A stretch of 64,000 nucleotides of DNA, taken from contig JAKSYS010000023.1 in assembly GCA_022925895.1 (NCBI GenBank), positions 153,630 to 217,629 of the forward strand, given 5' to 3'. Positions 11,070 to 20,547 of this stretch are shown here, in pieces. The notes beneath the pieces were generated by a model, which had not been told where the DNA came from, searched no databases, and saw only the letters and a program-made list of their open reading frames with translations. A program made the translations under genes and the position numbers. Each line of letters opens with the position of its first letter. Within the stretch, counting starts at the first letter, position 1. The stretch comes from Fragilaria crotonensis. Taxonomy: Eukaryota > Bacillariophyta > Fragilariophyceae > Fragilariales > Fragilariaceae.

Positions 11070-12413
11070 ATGAATCATGAACAACTTCTCGAGCAGAACC
11101 ATAACGAGTCTCAACCTCAATCTCTTCAGCAACCATCGCGGCAACAATTCAGCTGTGTCTACACCAAACATGTGACCCAGAAGCGAAAAATATGGCACGA
11201 TGGACGCTTGTTAGTCAGCCAGGGTCGGGCCATCCTCCATGCCGCCAATCCTGCTGTGGGCGCCGGTGATCCCGTGCTGGATGACATTGAAATGTCTACA
11301 CATCAATGCCAAAGAATTCTCAATCAACAGGAGACGCATCTTCAATCAGAAAAGCACATAATCGAGATTCAAGGTATTTGGATATCAACATCTACACAAA
11401 CGTTTACTGCTCCTGCTGCTAGTGGATCAGCATTGAAACCTCGTATTTCGAGTGGGATGAAAAAGGTTCTCGGAAAAAAGTTCCGGAAAGTTACGGTTGG
11501 CGCATGTGTACCGCCCCAGCGATACGATTCCCAACAACTGCAGCCTGCTTGGCGCAAGCGCAGTCGACCATTGCAGCCTGGTGAGTTGCACCAACTTCAC
11601 TATGGAACTCAACAACAGCCGCCGCAGCCAGAATGGAGCAATACTTCAGCTCCGGTGTACAGTCGACCTCCGCTTGTAACAACGCCAAATGTTGCTGACC
11701 GGCATCCGCCTCAGCCAATTCGGAACCCAAGTCCAACGCGATATCGTCAAGCGCAGAATGCTCGTCAATCGCTGTCACAATCGTCAGGAGGAATCCAACC
11801 GCAGCCCGCCTTTTTGCCAATGCCTAAAAGTACCCCAAATGAAGCGTGTCATGATGCTTCCTTGAATCCTGCGGATCATCCTCATTGTCAGAAATACAAT
11901 GAATTCGCTGATCCGGCACTGGCTCCACGGAACTCCGATCAACATCAACCTGGGTGTGTTGAAGAAAAAGAAAACGGCAACCCCTTTGCTGCCAACGCAT
12001 TCAATGCCAATAGTTTCTACGGTGAGGAAGCCGACGATGACGTCGACAACGCGCAAGATGGAGCACCGGACCCATTTCGTTGGGACGACACCAGCCAAGC
12101 ACCTGAGGAAGCAGACGATCCAACGCGCCATTGGCCCGTCGCGAATGGCCACGAAGAAACACTGGCCGCCACCCAGACCTTGAACGCTCCGTCTCCTTCC
12201 ACATGCGCCGGCAGTAGATCATTGTCCACACGGGAATTGCTTCAACTCTTTGGTGCGAGGAGCAGCAGTGTCATCACATCATCGGATGGCAAGGAAACGG
12301 GCCAAGGCGCCTCCCCTCCAGAAGACGACGTCTCCGAACCAGATGCACCAACTCGCGGTTTCCAGTTTGCCTTGCCTCCAGCATCAGATTCCTCGTCTGA
12401 CGAAGACCAATAG
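11070..12413 (+). CDS. ZGRF1/Mte1/Dbl2-type N-terminal domain protein
   Basis: Single-exon, about 447 aa, using the ATG at 11070. The N-terminal block around residues 25-80 (FSCVYTKHVTQKRKIWHDG, then GRAILHAANPAVGAGDPVLDDIEM) matches the DUF2439/ZGRF1 N-terminal domain: a Y-T-K-x-x-T-Q-K-x-K-x-W-x-D-G signature followed by a small beta-rich stretch. Members such as yeast Mte1, fission yeast Dbl2 and human ZGRF1 bind D-loop or recombination intermediates and partner with helicases Mph1/Fbh1. A second basic block lies near residue 130 (SGMKKVLGKKFRKVTVG). The rest is Gln/Pro-rich low complexity and the end is acidic (SDSSSDEDQ). No helicase domain is present, so it resembles Mte1/Dbl2 rather than full ZGRF1. 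It converges with the MATE gene on the other strand, with about 90 bp between stops. Confidence 0.72.
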   Translation: MNHEQLLEQNHNESQPQSLQQPSRQQFSCVYTKHVTQKRKIWHDGRLLVSQGRAILHAANPAVGAGDPVLDDIEMSTHQCQRILNQQETHLQSEKHIIEIQGIWISTSTQTFTAPAASGSALKPRISSGMKKVLGKKFRKVTVGACVPPQRYDSQQLQPAWRKRSRPLQPGELHQLHYGTQQQPPQPEWSNTSAPVYSRPPLVTTPNVADRHPPQPIRNPSPTRYRQAQNARQSLSQSSGGIQPQPAFLPMPKSTPNEACHDASLNPADHPHCQKYNEFADPALAPRNSDQHQPGCVEEKENGNPFAANAFNANSFYGEEADDDVDNAQDGAPDPFRWDDTSQAPEEADDPTRHWPVANGHEETLAATQTLNAPSPSTCAGSRSLSTRELLQLFGARSSSVITSSDGKETGQGASPPEDDVSEPDAPTRGFQFALPPASDSSSDEDQ

Positions 12414-12504
12414 CGAAATCGAAGAGGTAGCGTATGCAAATAAACAATTCAGCATTTTTGTCAGGGGAACTACTCTAGTCGCCTAGCGAAAGACATGCCG
12501 CGTG

Positions 12505-15288
12505 CTATACTGGATCAGTAGGGAGCGCGAGCTCGCGGTCAGCAGCCCCATCACCGGATCTTTCTTCATGGTCCTCTGAATCCGAATCATCCTCATCGTC
12601 ATCGCTGTCGTCATCGGAGTCAGAATCCACTTCTAACATGGCGTTCAATTCCCGCATTACCCGCGAAAGTCGCTCCCAATCACTTCGGAAGAATATATAG
12701 GACAGAGCCCATACCGAAGTGGCAAAGCCTGTAGTGACGGCTCCCATGATGCTGTTGAGGTCCAAATTGAACCCGTAGATGCACATCAGAGCCACTGGCA
12801 TGGTGACGAACCATCGTGTCAGCAAAATCACGACAGTCGCCAATCGATAGCGACCTTGAGCTCCGAGCAAGCTCCAGACATTCATGGCAAAGTTCATGAC
12901 CAAACTTCCCAGTGCAACGTTGACTATCAGCGAGCTCAACAATGTTTGAAGCACCGGGTCTGGCGTTAGCACCTTGGCCATGTTCTTGCCAGCCATGAGA
13001 AGTATCGACGTGATGAACAAGGATTGCGCAGTTGCAACTAATAGAGCCTTATGCGAGGCGTGCTGCGCCAATACCGCATTTCCAGAACCCAAATGATAGG
13101 CAACTCGAATCGCAGCTGCTTCCCCGAAACCTTCCGTAGACGATTCCAACAACTGCCAAAGGACACCAACAACAGCCCAAGTTGCAACTTAAAGGATAAC
13201 AAACAGAGTGAGATCTTGCAATAAATGAAGAGGGGGAGTACAGTCATTGTGCGCCTACCTTCGGCCGGGCCTAATGTTGAGATGAAGAACAAGAGAATCT
13301 CCCATTCGCCGTATTCGAGAAAGGCACCGATGAGAAGTGGAACAGTCGTCGACAGCAGCGTCGCAACCGCATCGAGATTCTACAGAGGAAATGCGGGCAT
13401 GTGTGTAAGACACAATCAATCTCAATCATGCATGTTCTATCGTCATCATACTCACCCGCACCGCACAGGAACGAAGCAGGCCCTTGAGAAAGACTCCAAG
13501 CCAACCACGTAGCAGAGCATAAGCAACTTTTGCGACGAAGCAGGCGCTGCCGATGATCAATTGGATGCAACCCACATCGCGCAATGTCGCTTCCTTCGCA
13601 AAGGCGGCGGTAAAACATGTAGCCAATGCCATGACAATACTTTCTCCGAAAGCAATGCGAGACTCGAATTTTTCGTGCCCCGACAGGTGAATGAGAACCG
13701 TCAGTGCCCTTGACACACCCTGTAGCAGCTGATACGCAAGAATTACGATTGTATAACCTTGGGCAATGTCTGCAATATCCTGCGAAGCAACCAACCACAG
13801 CACCAAATCATCCATCACAGTCGCCCACATGAACATGATCGGGACATTGACCAAGAGAACTGCTAGAACAGCAATTTGGCCGTATTGCCCTGCCAAAAGC
13901 CAACACCCCATCGATAAAGCGTGCGCGCATAAAGTGCTTTCAGCATCCGAAATCGCTCCGATTAATTCATTGGTGAAGCCCAACATGAGATGAACGATGA
14001 CATAGGCCACCATGGCATCAGTGGATATACAATTGGCAATCACAGACATTGTCACGAGGTGAAGAAAAGAGTGAGACACCGCGGCCAAGGTCAGAGGAAT
14101 CCCCATCTCAAGAATTCGCCTCATTTCCAAATCAGGCTCTGCCAATTCAACTAGACAATCCATCGCTGTTGCGATTGTCCTAGGTCTCCAAAGCGCTCCA
14201 GGCCCGCAGCAAACTGCTAATTCAAGCTGTTCGACTTGGTCGAAAGAATTGTGGCGTCCCGGATCTGCGGCGTCGGCTGCATCATTCGGAGATATATCGT
14301 CCACAACTTCATAAAATAGGAACGAAGGGTCACTACTGTTGGTAGAGTTCTCCCGTCGATGTCGCCGTTGAGAATAAATCGTTACTCGCTGTTGGAGGAA
14401 CGGCGGACCCTCCAAATCATCTGTTAAAATGGAGCTCGCAACATCACTCATGCCATGGGACTTGGTGTGGGCGGAGTCAAAGCGACTTCGACGCAAGGAC
14501 TTTCGTTGCGATCGATGCGATGAACCACCCATGCTTCCGCCTCCTTGAAGCCTGGTGCACCACTTCTGGGCGACCAATGGGTCGTCGTGACTTCCACCTT
14601 CTAGCTCGTACATCCCACACTTGAGTCTTTGGGGTCGACGAGGGACGAGCGTAGAGTCGAGACGTAGTTGCCGCACTCGGAACATTGGAGGGCAGGGACG
14701 CAGTGGTAGGTTGAATCGCAACTTGATTTGGAGTCTGAGATGCACTCGGAGGTCGATTTTGCGATCCTGATAGAATAGATATGTAGTCAGGATCTTCGTC
14801 AGGGTAGGAAGTTGTCGCGACCTTTGAAAGGAAAAGGAGCGGTTCAGTCGTTGTTCTGAGTACGATATTCTCGAAGACCAGGGAACGAAAACTGTTAGAC
14901 TTACCCTGTCAATTCCTCGAAAGATACTCCTTACAGCCACAGCTCGCGCTCCCAGAGGTGCGTGAATAGGTTGCTGAACTCTTGGATCTCGAAAGGGGCT
15001 TCCTGACTGAATTTGGCTGGGATGCAAGTGCTGATGATGTGGGTGCTCTTCTTGTGGCTGGGGTGAGAAAGTGTGCTCAGTCGCAGCAAACTCATTTTGA
15101 TGGCTGTAAAAGGCCACCCTCGATAAAGCAGCGTCGCGCTCTCGTTGGTATTTTCTACCCCATATCACGAGCGGAGCAATGATCAGAAAGGAGAGTGTCG
15201 TATAAAGAACGACAAAGACATAGAAACCGTCTCCCGTTTCATCAGTATCAGGCTCATAGTGGGGAAAGCTCTCGGTTTCTGACGACAT
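12505..15288 (-). CDS. MATE-family efflux transporter, copy 2 (multi-exon)
   Basis: This is a paralogue of the transporter at 2386-5144. The start is the ATG at 15288 (MSSETESF). Introns: 14904-14822 (83 nt), 13455-13380 (76 nt) and 13258-13188 (71 nt). The first acceptor (CCTTTCAAAG) restores VATTSYPDED, which aligns with PPYPDEG after the first intron of copy 1. From there the frame must shift once, near 14560-14700, to reach the conserved ISPNDAADAADPG and AVCCGPGALWRP blocks. The later introns join LLRSCAVR to NLDAVATLL and ISTLGPAE to VATWAVVGVLW. Membrane helices follow the MATE pattern, with GAQGRYRLATVVILLTRW and GFNLDLNSIMGAV in the C-lobe, SDWERLSRVMRELN, and a long Asp/Ser acidic tail. 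The N-terminal single helix (GFYVFVVLYTTLSFLII) plus long hydrophilic linker is shared by both copies. Substrate cannot be told. Confidence 0.8.
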
Positions 15289-15693
15289 GTTCCCAACAAC
15301 AGATTGTTGGCGCATTGCAGGCACTTCTGATTGCTGATGATATCACCCAAAAATTCACAACCTCGTTGCTCCACTCGCGTGCATTGAGTGAAAATGTTAT
15401 CACAAGTCGAAGCAGTGGTAGGTTGGACGAATTGTTCTTGGTCGTCTCTTTGAGATACAGCTTGGCGATGGGGAGAACAGTGCAACGAGAAACGAGACAC
15501 TACTACTGTGTAGATGGAGTACTGGTACCTACTGTAGTATAGTGATGCTTGTGCTGTAGTACCTGGTACATGGTACTCCAGTACAGCATGTTAATCCGAG
15601 TACTAGCTAGGTACTACAGTAAAGTAGAATTTTTACATAACTTTTTTAATCGTACCCGTGTTACAGGACCTGGGATCTTATAACCCACGGGTT

Positions 15694-16655
15694 TTGTCAG
15701 ATGCTATCTGACAACACAGAAACCACCTATACAGTGCACTGTAGTAGAGTAGCCTACTATCTTTGAAGGTACGGGAACGCACGTCTACATATGCATATCG
15801 CATCCACCGCTTGCTCATGTTTCTGAGTAATCTAGTACTAGTACCAGGTACATGTAGACTGAAGTATGATACGTATGCATACCTGACACAGGCTTGATAC
15901 TGCCCTATACACGCAATACTTAAATGCTGCAAGATTTTACCATTTGTAGATCGTCGCCATAGTTTGGCCAATTAAATACTCAGAGTACATTTCAGGAAGG
16001 ACATCGGCAGTTTTCCTTCAAGTACCGGTAATTTACTTAGGGATTCCGAAATCAAAAGGCAGTACTCAAAGTACTCCACATTGATTCATTGTATTTATTT
16101 GGCCAATCAAATATCAATCTGAACCTGAAAGGCAGAATATCATTTTTAATTAGATCGATTTGCTAAATCAAATATATGCTATCATAGTACAAAAGGCATT
16201 ATATTAGAATAACGAATAATATCAAATTCAGATACATACACACTGAATCTATTAAGTAAGCAATTTGATTCGACCAAATGGGTTGTCCGAAACAAGAAGG
16301 CAGTGCATCATTCTTACTTACATTGATTTGGCCAATCGTATGATCTTCTGGAACAAAAGTCATTAAATCAATTATTATAGTTTGATGGGCAATTGCAATA
16401 CTTAAAGACTGGCTTCTTAAGTATCCAACCGATTAGCCCGCTCGGGCAATTTTCTTACCGTAAACAGAAGTTGTCATACAAAATCTGACAAACCGGTAAA
16501 GATCAGAGATCCGCAGCAACACTCCTGTACCTGGTCATACATTATCTACAGAGGTACAAGAACCATGATCAACTGGATCCCAAGGTTTTGTCAGAATTCA
16601 TCTGACAACCATCTGACAGACCGCTAGAAAACCCCGCATGCTATCTGACAAACCC
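15694..16655. repeat. Family of TTGTCAGAT/ATCTGACAA palindromes
   Basis: The perfect hairpin TTGTCAGAT-GCT-ATCTGACAA is at 15694-15714. A second, TTGTCAGA-ATTCA-TCTGACAA, is at 16588-16608. Further half-sites occur near 16470-16500 (TTGTCATACAAAATCTGACAA) and 16640-16655 (GCTATCTGACAAACCC). The outer two carry matching flanks in opposite orientation (GGGTTTTGTCAGAT on the left; its complement ATCTGACAAACCC on the right). This suggests ends of an old inverted-repeat element of about 1 kb. Confidence 0.6.
16050..16420. repeat. Degenerate repeats with AAAGGCA and TTTGGCCAATC phrases
   Basis: The phrase AAGGCA recurs near 16055, 16130, 16194 and 16300, about 60-105 nt apart. TTTGGCCAAT recurs near 15964, 16098 and 16328. 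The copies are too diverged to define a unit exactly. The segment lies inside the possible element bounded by the TTGTCAGAT palindromes. Confidence 0.4.
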
Positions 16656-17285
16656 TGGGGATCTCGGATGTCGTAATAAGCATTTGCCCTTTATGTATCG
16701 TACAAGCACCAGCACGGCGAGTACAGAGAACAGTGAATGGAGGACTCACGACACACTACGTATTGTACTAGAGAGTATCATAAAGTCTACAGGTAGCGTA
16801 AGATGATATACTCTGCTATGCATGGGACTGCGTACAGTACTGCGGACATCAGAGTACAATACGAATGGGAGTAAACAGTGAACTGGTGAAACGGATGCGT
16901 TAAATAAGAAATGTGTATGACGTTCCATGGCACCAAAAACAAAGACGAATCAATGCGTTGTCTAATAACGGCACTGTCCGAAACAACACTCTGCGTCCTA
17001 TGAAATTATCGTGAACAATAAATACACAAAACTCTGAGCCCAATGGATGCTCGTGTCTCGTGTAGGACTCAGGTTGACGTTTCCGTTCGATTTTTGCCAT
17101 CTTGGAGCATGTGTCCATGTGTCATTCCCAAACGCAGCTAAATTTTATAAAATGTCATATGTAAAAAATGTACGCAGATATATACGTATCGGATATGTAC
17201 TGTACGAAAATCATGCGTGCTCTGTACCGAGTAGTACGGAATATACAGCTGTTTGCAACATGTTATTAGCATTATCCATATATGT

Positions 17286-17534
17286 CAGGGAGGCCGTGTA
17301 TGTCCCCTAATCGAGCCGATCGAGCTTTTCTAAATAAATGGACTCCATAAATTATATCGCAAATCAAGTTGCACATCAACTTACCTATGAACATATGCAT
17401 AAAAAACTCAGACTGCTCCTCTGAGGACAGAAATACCGTACATTGTACCAGTAGTCAGTTGCCTCAGTACTCCCGTACACTATATTGCAGGTGAATGGCC
17501 GGCTCGATTAGGGGACATACACGGGCTCCCTACT
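17286..17534. mobile_element. 249-bp inverted-repeat (MITE-like) element
   Basis: Left arm 17286-17318 reads CAGGGAGGCCGTG then TATGTCCCCTAATCGAGCCG. The right arm at 17500-17534 is its reverse complement apart from a few bases near the outer end (CAGTAGGGAGCCCGTG). The inner 23 bases match exactly. The roughly 180-bp interior has no coding frame. Size, inverted ends and a non-coding centre fit a non-autonomous DNA transposon. I could not identify a convincing target-site duplication, so the superfamily is open. Confidence 0.6.
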
Positions 17535-17813
17535 GTCATACTACACGTACGACGTAGTACATGTTCTTGCCATACCTGAGTGTTGGTTAGATTAGTGTAT
17601 GATAGCAGAGAGAGCTACTGTACCGGTGGACGCTCTATCGTACTTGTAGGCCACGTTCGATACATTGACCGAATCCCACGAACCTCGACACACCTGCACT
17701 CCGAGGACGATGCACGATTACAGACGCACCCATTAGTCGTTGGATCGTGGTGCCATCGACAGGAAAAACCTGTTTCATATATAAACAAATAAGAAATCAA
17801 AAACTCCCGCATC

Positions 17814-18284
17814 ATGATGAAGCTCGTCCAGTTGATTGCAAACAAGGCATTGCCAAAGCATGTTGACGGATTTTCCGCAGACGCTAATGGCTCAATACAA
17901 ACCGTCGCGGCAGCAGCCGCGAGCATGGAAGAAATAGTGCGAACCTATTTGCTCAATTTCCACAAACGTTTCCACGACTACCTTGACCGTTCTGACGTGG
18001 ACACTCGTTGGGACGAAGTATGGGTTGTCGAAGTGGCTCTTTTGGAAGCCAACCATGTGGCAGCACTCTCAGCGGCAACGACGGACCGAACGAAAAGGTA
18101 CCTCACACGACGTAAGGAACGGATACTCGACTTCGTGTGGTGCATGTGCCGCGACTCACCTCATCGCGAATGTCGGGAAATGAGAGAATCAATTGAGGCG
18201 TTTTCTCGAAACGAAGAGCGAATATTAGAGTTATACGTGGTGAGCTACATTAAATGTATACACCCCTCAAGTCAACCCATCTAA
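17814..18284 (+). CDS. Hypothetical protein, 156 aa
   Basis: I do not recognise this protein. It begins with two Met codons, has an Ala-rich stretch near residue 30, and then a helical, charged body (YLLNFHKRFHDYLDRSDVDTRWDEVW, TKRYLTRRKERILDFVWCMC, ECREMRESIEAF). No membrane segment or known motif is seen. It lies 100 bp from the stop of the minus-strand membrane-protein gene, with which it converges. The composition is protein-like and the frame is clean for 470 bp, but a chance frame cannot be excluded. Confidence 0.4.
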   Translation: MMKLVQLIANKALPKHVDGFSADANGSIQTVAAAAASMEEIVRTYLLNFHKRFHDYLDRSDVDTRWDEVWVVEVALLEANHVAALSAATTDRTKRYLTRRKERILDFVWCMCRDSPHRECREMRESIEAFSRNEERILELYVVSYIKCIHPSSQPI

Positions 18285-18383
18285 ATACAGTAATGCGACT
18301 CGACTTGTAGTACTACACTAATCTACATCTGCTACAACTTTCTTTATTCATCCAATATTATAGGCATCCGCCAAAAGTCAACC

Positions 18384-19502
18384 TCAATCCCACTGATACC
18401 CCAATGCACGTAGCACAAATATGCCAACAGAAATCGAGATCAACGCTAGCACCCTTGTGGCAAAAGGAGTTGCAGCGTGTGCTCCTGCATAGCCCATAAT
18501 ACCCACAAACGAGGTGATGGAGACCTGGGAATACAGATATTTTTCATCCTCACGAGTCAATTCATCCAACAGTGAGCACGCTTGATCCACTTCACCTCGA
18601 CATTCAGGATACAAAAGTCGTCTTTTCAAAGATGCCGCCACCGCTGTTTCTACATTGTGCGTTCGGCTTGGCAACTTATCCAAAATCCAAGCACGGTCCT
18701 CGAATAATGGGCCAAAGAGCCTATAGTGAAAATGACTTATCGCAACCAAACAAACGTAGATTGCAACGTAGTCAACAACAAGCCTTGCAACGCGACGGCG
18801 GCGGAACCACAAGTGGAGTTTTGCATCCAAGTATCCAACCCGGAAGCGACGTCGCAATTCGACTTTGGCCACTTCATGCCGTTTCAAACTTACCCAATCC
18901 CAGATCCCGCCAGTGAGCCTGATCACCAACAAAGAGACAACAAAGCTCACAAAATAGTACTTGTCCTCGTTCTGAAAGGCTCGACTTCCCTCCATGACGA
19001 TCGACTCGATCAAAAGGTAGAGCGCTAAATGTGTGAAGCAATAGAAGACAACAGCGAGAAGTCCCGGCAGAGATAGTCGCGCCTCGAAGAGCAGGCATCG
19101 TTTGCACATGGCCGTGAAAGACGCTTCGTTGTTGGAAAATGAAATGATGTAGCTCTCAACCCCTTTGATCTCGGTCCCGTTCTGGAGCTTCTCCACATCC
19201 GCCTGCCACTTCATGGCTTCATCTCTGATCAAGGACTCATGCCTCATAATCATTTCAGTGTACGCCTCATCCTTCCCCTGAGCCATTCTCTTCAGCAGAA
19301 CGTCCCTGAAGGCGAACTTATTCTGAAGGTGTTGCAATTTACTGTCGTCATTGCTTTCGTTCCAATCGCTCAACAAGCTTTCAACGGAGTCTTCGTCACT
19401 CAAAGCGGTGGAGGTCTGTGACATCGGCATAGCGTCGGAGCAGCTCGTCATTTCGTTCATCAAATGAAGGGCATTCCCCAAATTTGAATTGTTAAGATCC
19501 AT
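18384..19502 (-). CDS. Membrane protein of unknown family, 372 aa
   Basis: The start is the ATG at 19502 (MDLNNSNLGN); an upstream in-frame extension is less protein-like. The first 130 residues are hydrophilic and Ser/acidic-rich (SDEDSVESLLSDWNES), without a signal peptide. Four to five membrane segments follow: LPGLLAVVFYCFTHLALYLLI, YYFVSFVVSLLVIRL, VVDYVAIYVCLVAISHF, SITSFVGIMGYAGAH and VLALISISVGIFVLRAL. Between the second and third is a basic stretch (LRRRFRVGYLDAKLHLWFRRRRVARL), so positive-inside orientation would place that loop in the cytosol. I do not recognise a family. Single open frame, no intron seen. Confidence 0.6.
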   Translation of the reverse strand: MDLNNSNLGNALHLMNEMTSCSDAMPMSQTSTALSDEDSVESLLSDWNESNDDSKLQHLQNKFAFRDVLLKRMAQGKDEAYTEMIMRHESLIRDEAMKWQADVEKLQNGTEIKGVESYIISFSNNEASFTAMCKRCLLFEARLSLPGLLAVVFYCFTHLALYLLIESIVMEGSRAFQNEDKYYFVSFVVSLLVIRLTGGIWDWVSLKRHEVAKVELRRRFRVGYLDAKLHLWFRRRRVARLVVDYVAIYVCLVAISHFHYRLFGPLFEDRAWILDKLPSRTHNVETAVAASLKRRLLYPECRGEVDQACSLLDELTREDEKYLYSQVSITSFVGIMGYAGAHAATPFATRVLALISISVGIFVLRALGYQWD

Positions 19503-20547
19503 CGCTATGCATGGAATTGTGGACGATTTTGCTTTATTTGTTCGTATGTGGTGTGTGTATGTCATACACGTGTGCTCGAATGGAAGCAGTCGGTGACTGT
19601 CAACTCTTGTGAAGGGGACTCGTGCCCAGCGTGTGATTCATCGTATGTACGTCATTTCACGGTACTCGTCTTCCCACCCGGTATTAGTTTCCAGTGTAGG
19701 AGGACGACCGCGTAGAGTCTATAATTTTTGAATCAGATTCGTACTACGTCGTTATGCCACCAGGACCCAGTTCGGTGTGCTCAAAGAAAAAATCCAACGT
19801 CTATTTAACGTACTATCGCTAGCCCGTCCCTGACCAGTTCGGTGTGCTCAGTGCTCAGTGCTCAGTGCTCAGTTGTCAAAGTTCACAGGGAGCACACCAT
19901 CAATACGTAAGAAGGTTACGACTAGCATATGTGTTAGCCTACTATGTCACAGTACAAAACCAAGGTCTATGCGTTTGTATGTAGTCCTTCTATGCATACG
20001 GTCTTGCTTGTCCTCCCCAACCTCCAATCCACCGCCCCTCATACCATCACACATGGGCACACGTACTCACGGTTTTGTCGTGGATTCCATACGTACCCCT
20101 AAATCTATTGCGCGCGCGCTCACTTTTCAGTCACGAAATTCGTATCATGGATATTCCCATCAGGAGCGTTGCAAGTTGCAAGATACAAGTTAAAACATGT
20201 ATTGCCTCACGAGCTTTTTCGGATAAAAAGAGACGTTTCTCAATTAACAAAGTCATGTGGAACGACGGACAAAAAGGAGCGCGATTAGACGTCCACGGTG
20301 CGCTCGTGCGGAATTTACGATTGCAAGCCTCCAATTTGATTGGACGATTCGTCAATAGATACCAGTAAAAATGTAAAAATACGCAAGTAAAAAAGTACTT
20401 CGAGTACTTCATTGACAATACAGATGTACTCTTCGTACTGAAGAGTGGAGACAGCACATGTTCTCTGGAGCGTTGAGCTGTACTAGAGGAGAGTTTATCG
20501 CATTCATACAATTATCACAACGACGAGTCATTCACCGTTGCGGCCCA
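19503..20547. other. Intergenic region with short repeats
   Basis: About 1 kb between divergent genes. It contains GTGCTCA in four tandem copies near 19842-19872 and a duplicated CAGTTCGGTGTGCTCA (19769 and 19831). A 220-bp plus-strand frame from 20148 is open but shows no recognisable product. Otherwise nothing is seen. Confidence 0.5.

Larger units (their letters stand above)
15325..17813. other. 2.5 kb gene-poor, AT-rich, repeat-bearing region
   Basis: No coding frame here looks real. The DNA is visibly AT-richer than the genes around it. It holds TTGTCAGAT palindromes at 15694-15714 and 16588-16608 with related half-sites, a degenerate repeat around 16050-16420, and a 249-bp inverted-repeat element at 17286-17534, all listed separately. 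Confidence 0.6.

Noticed and set aside
20148-20368. 73-codon plus-strand frame MDIPIRSVASC
   Set aside because: No recognisable domain and no supporting context; noted only as a possible small frame.
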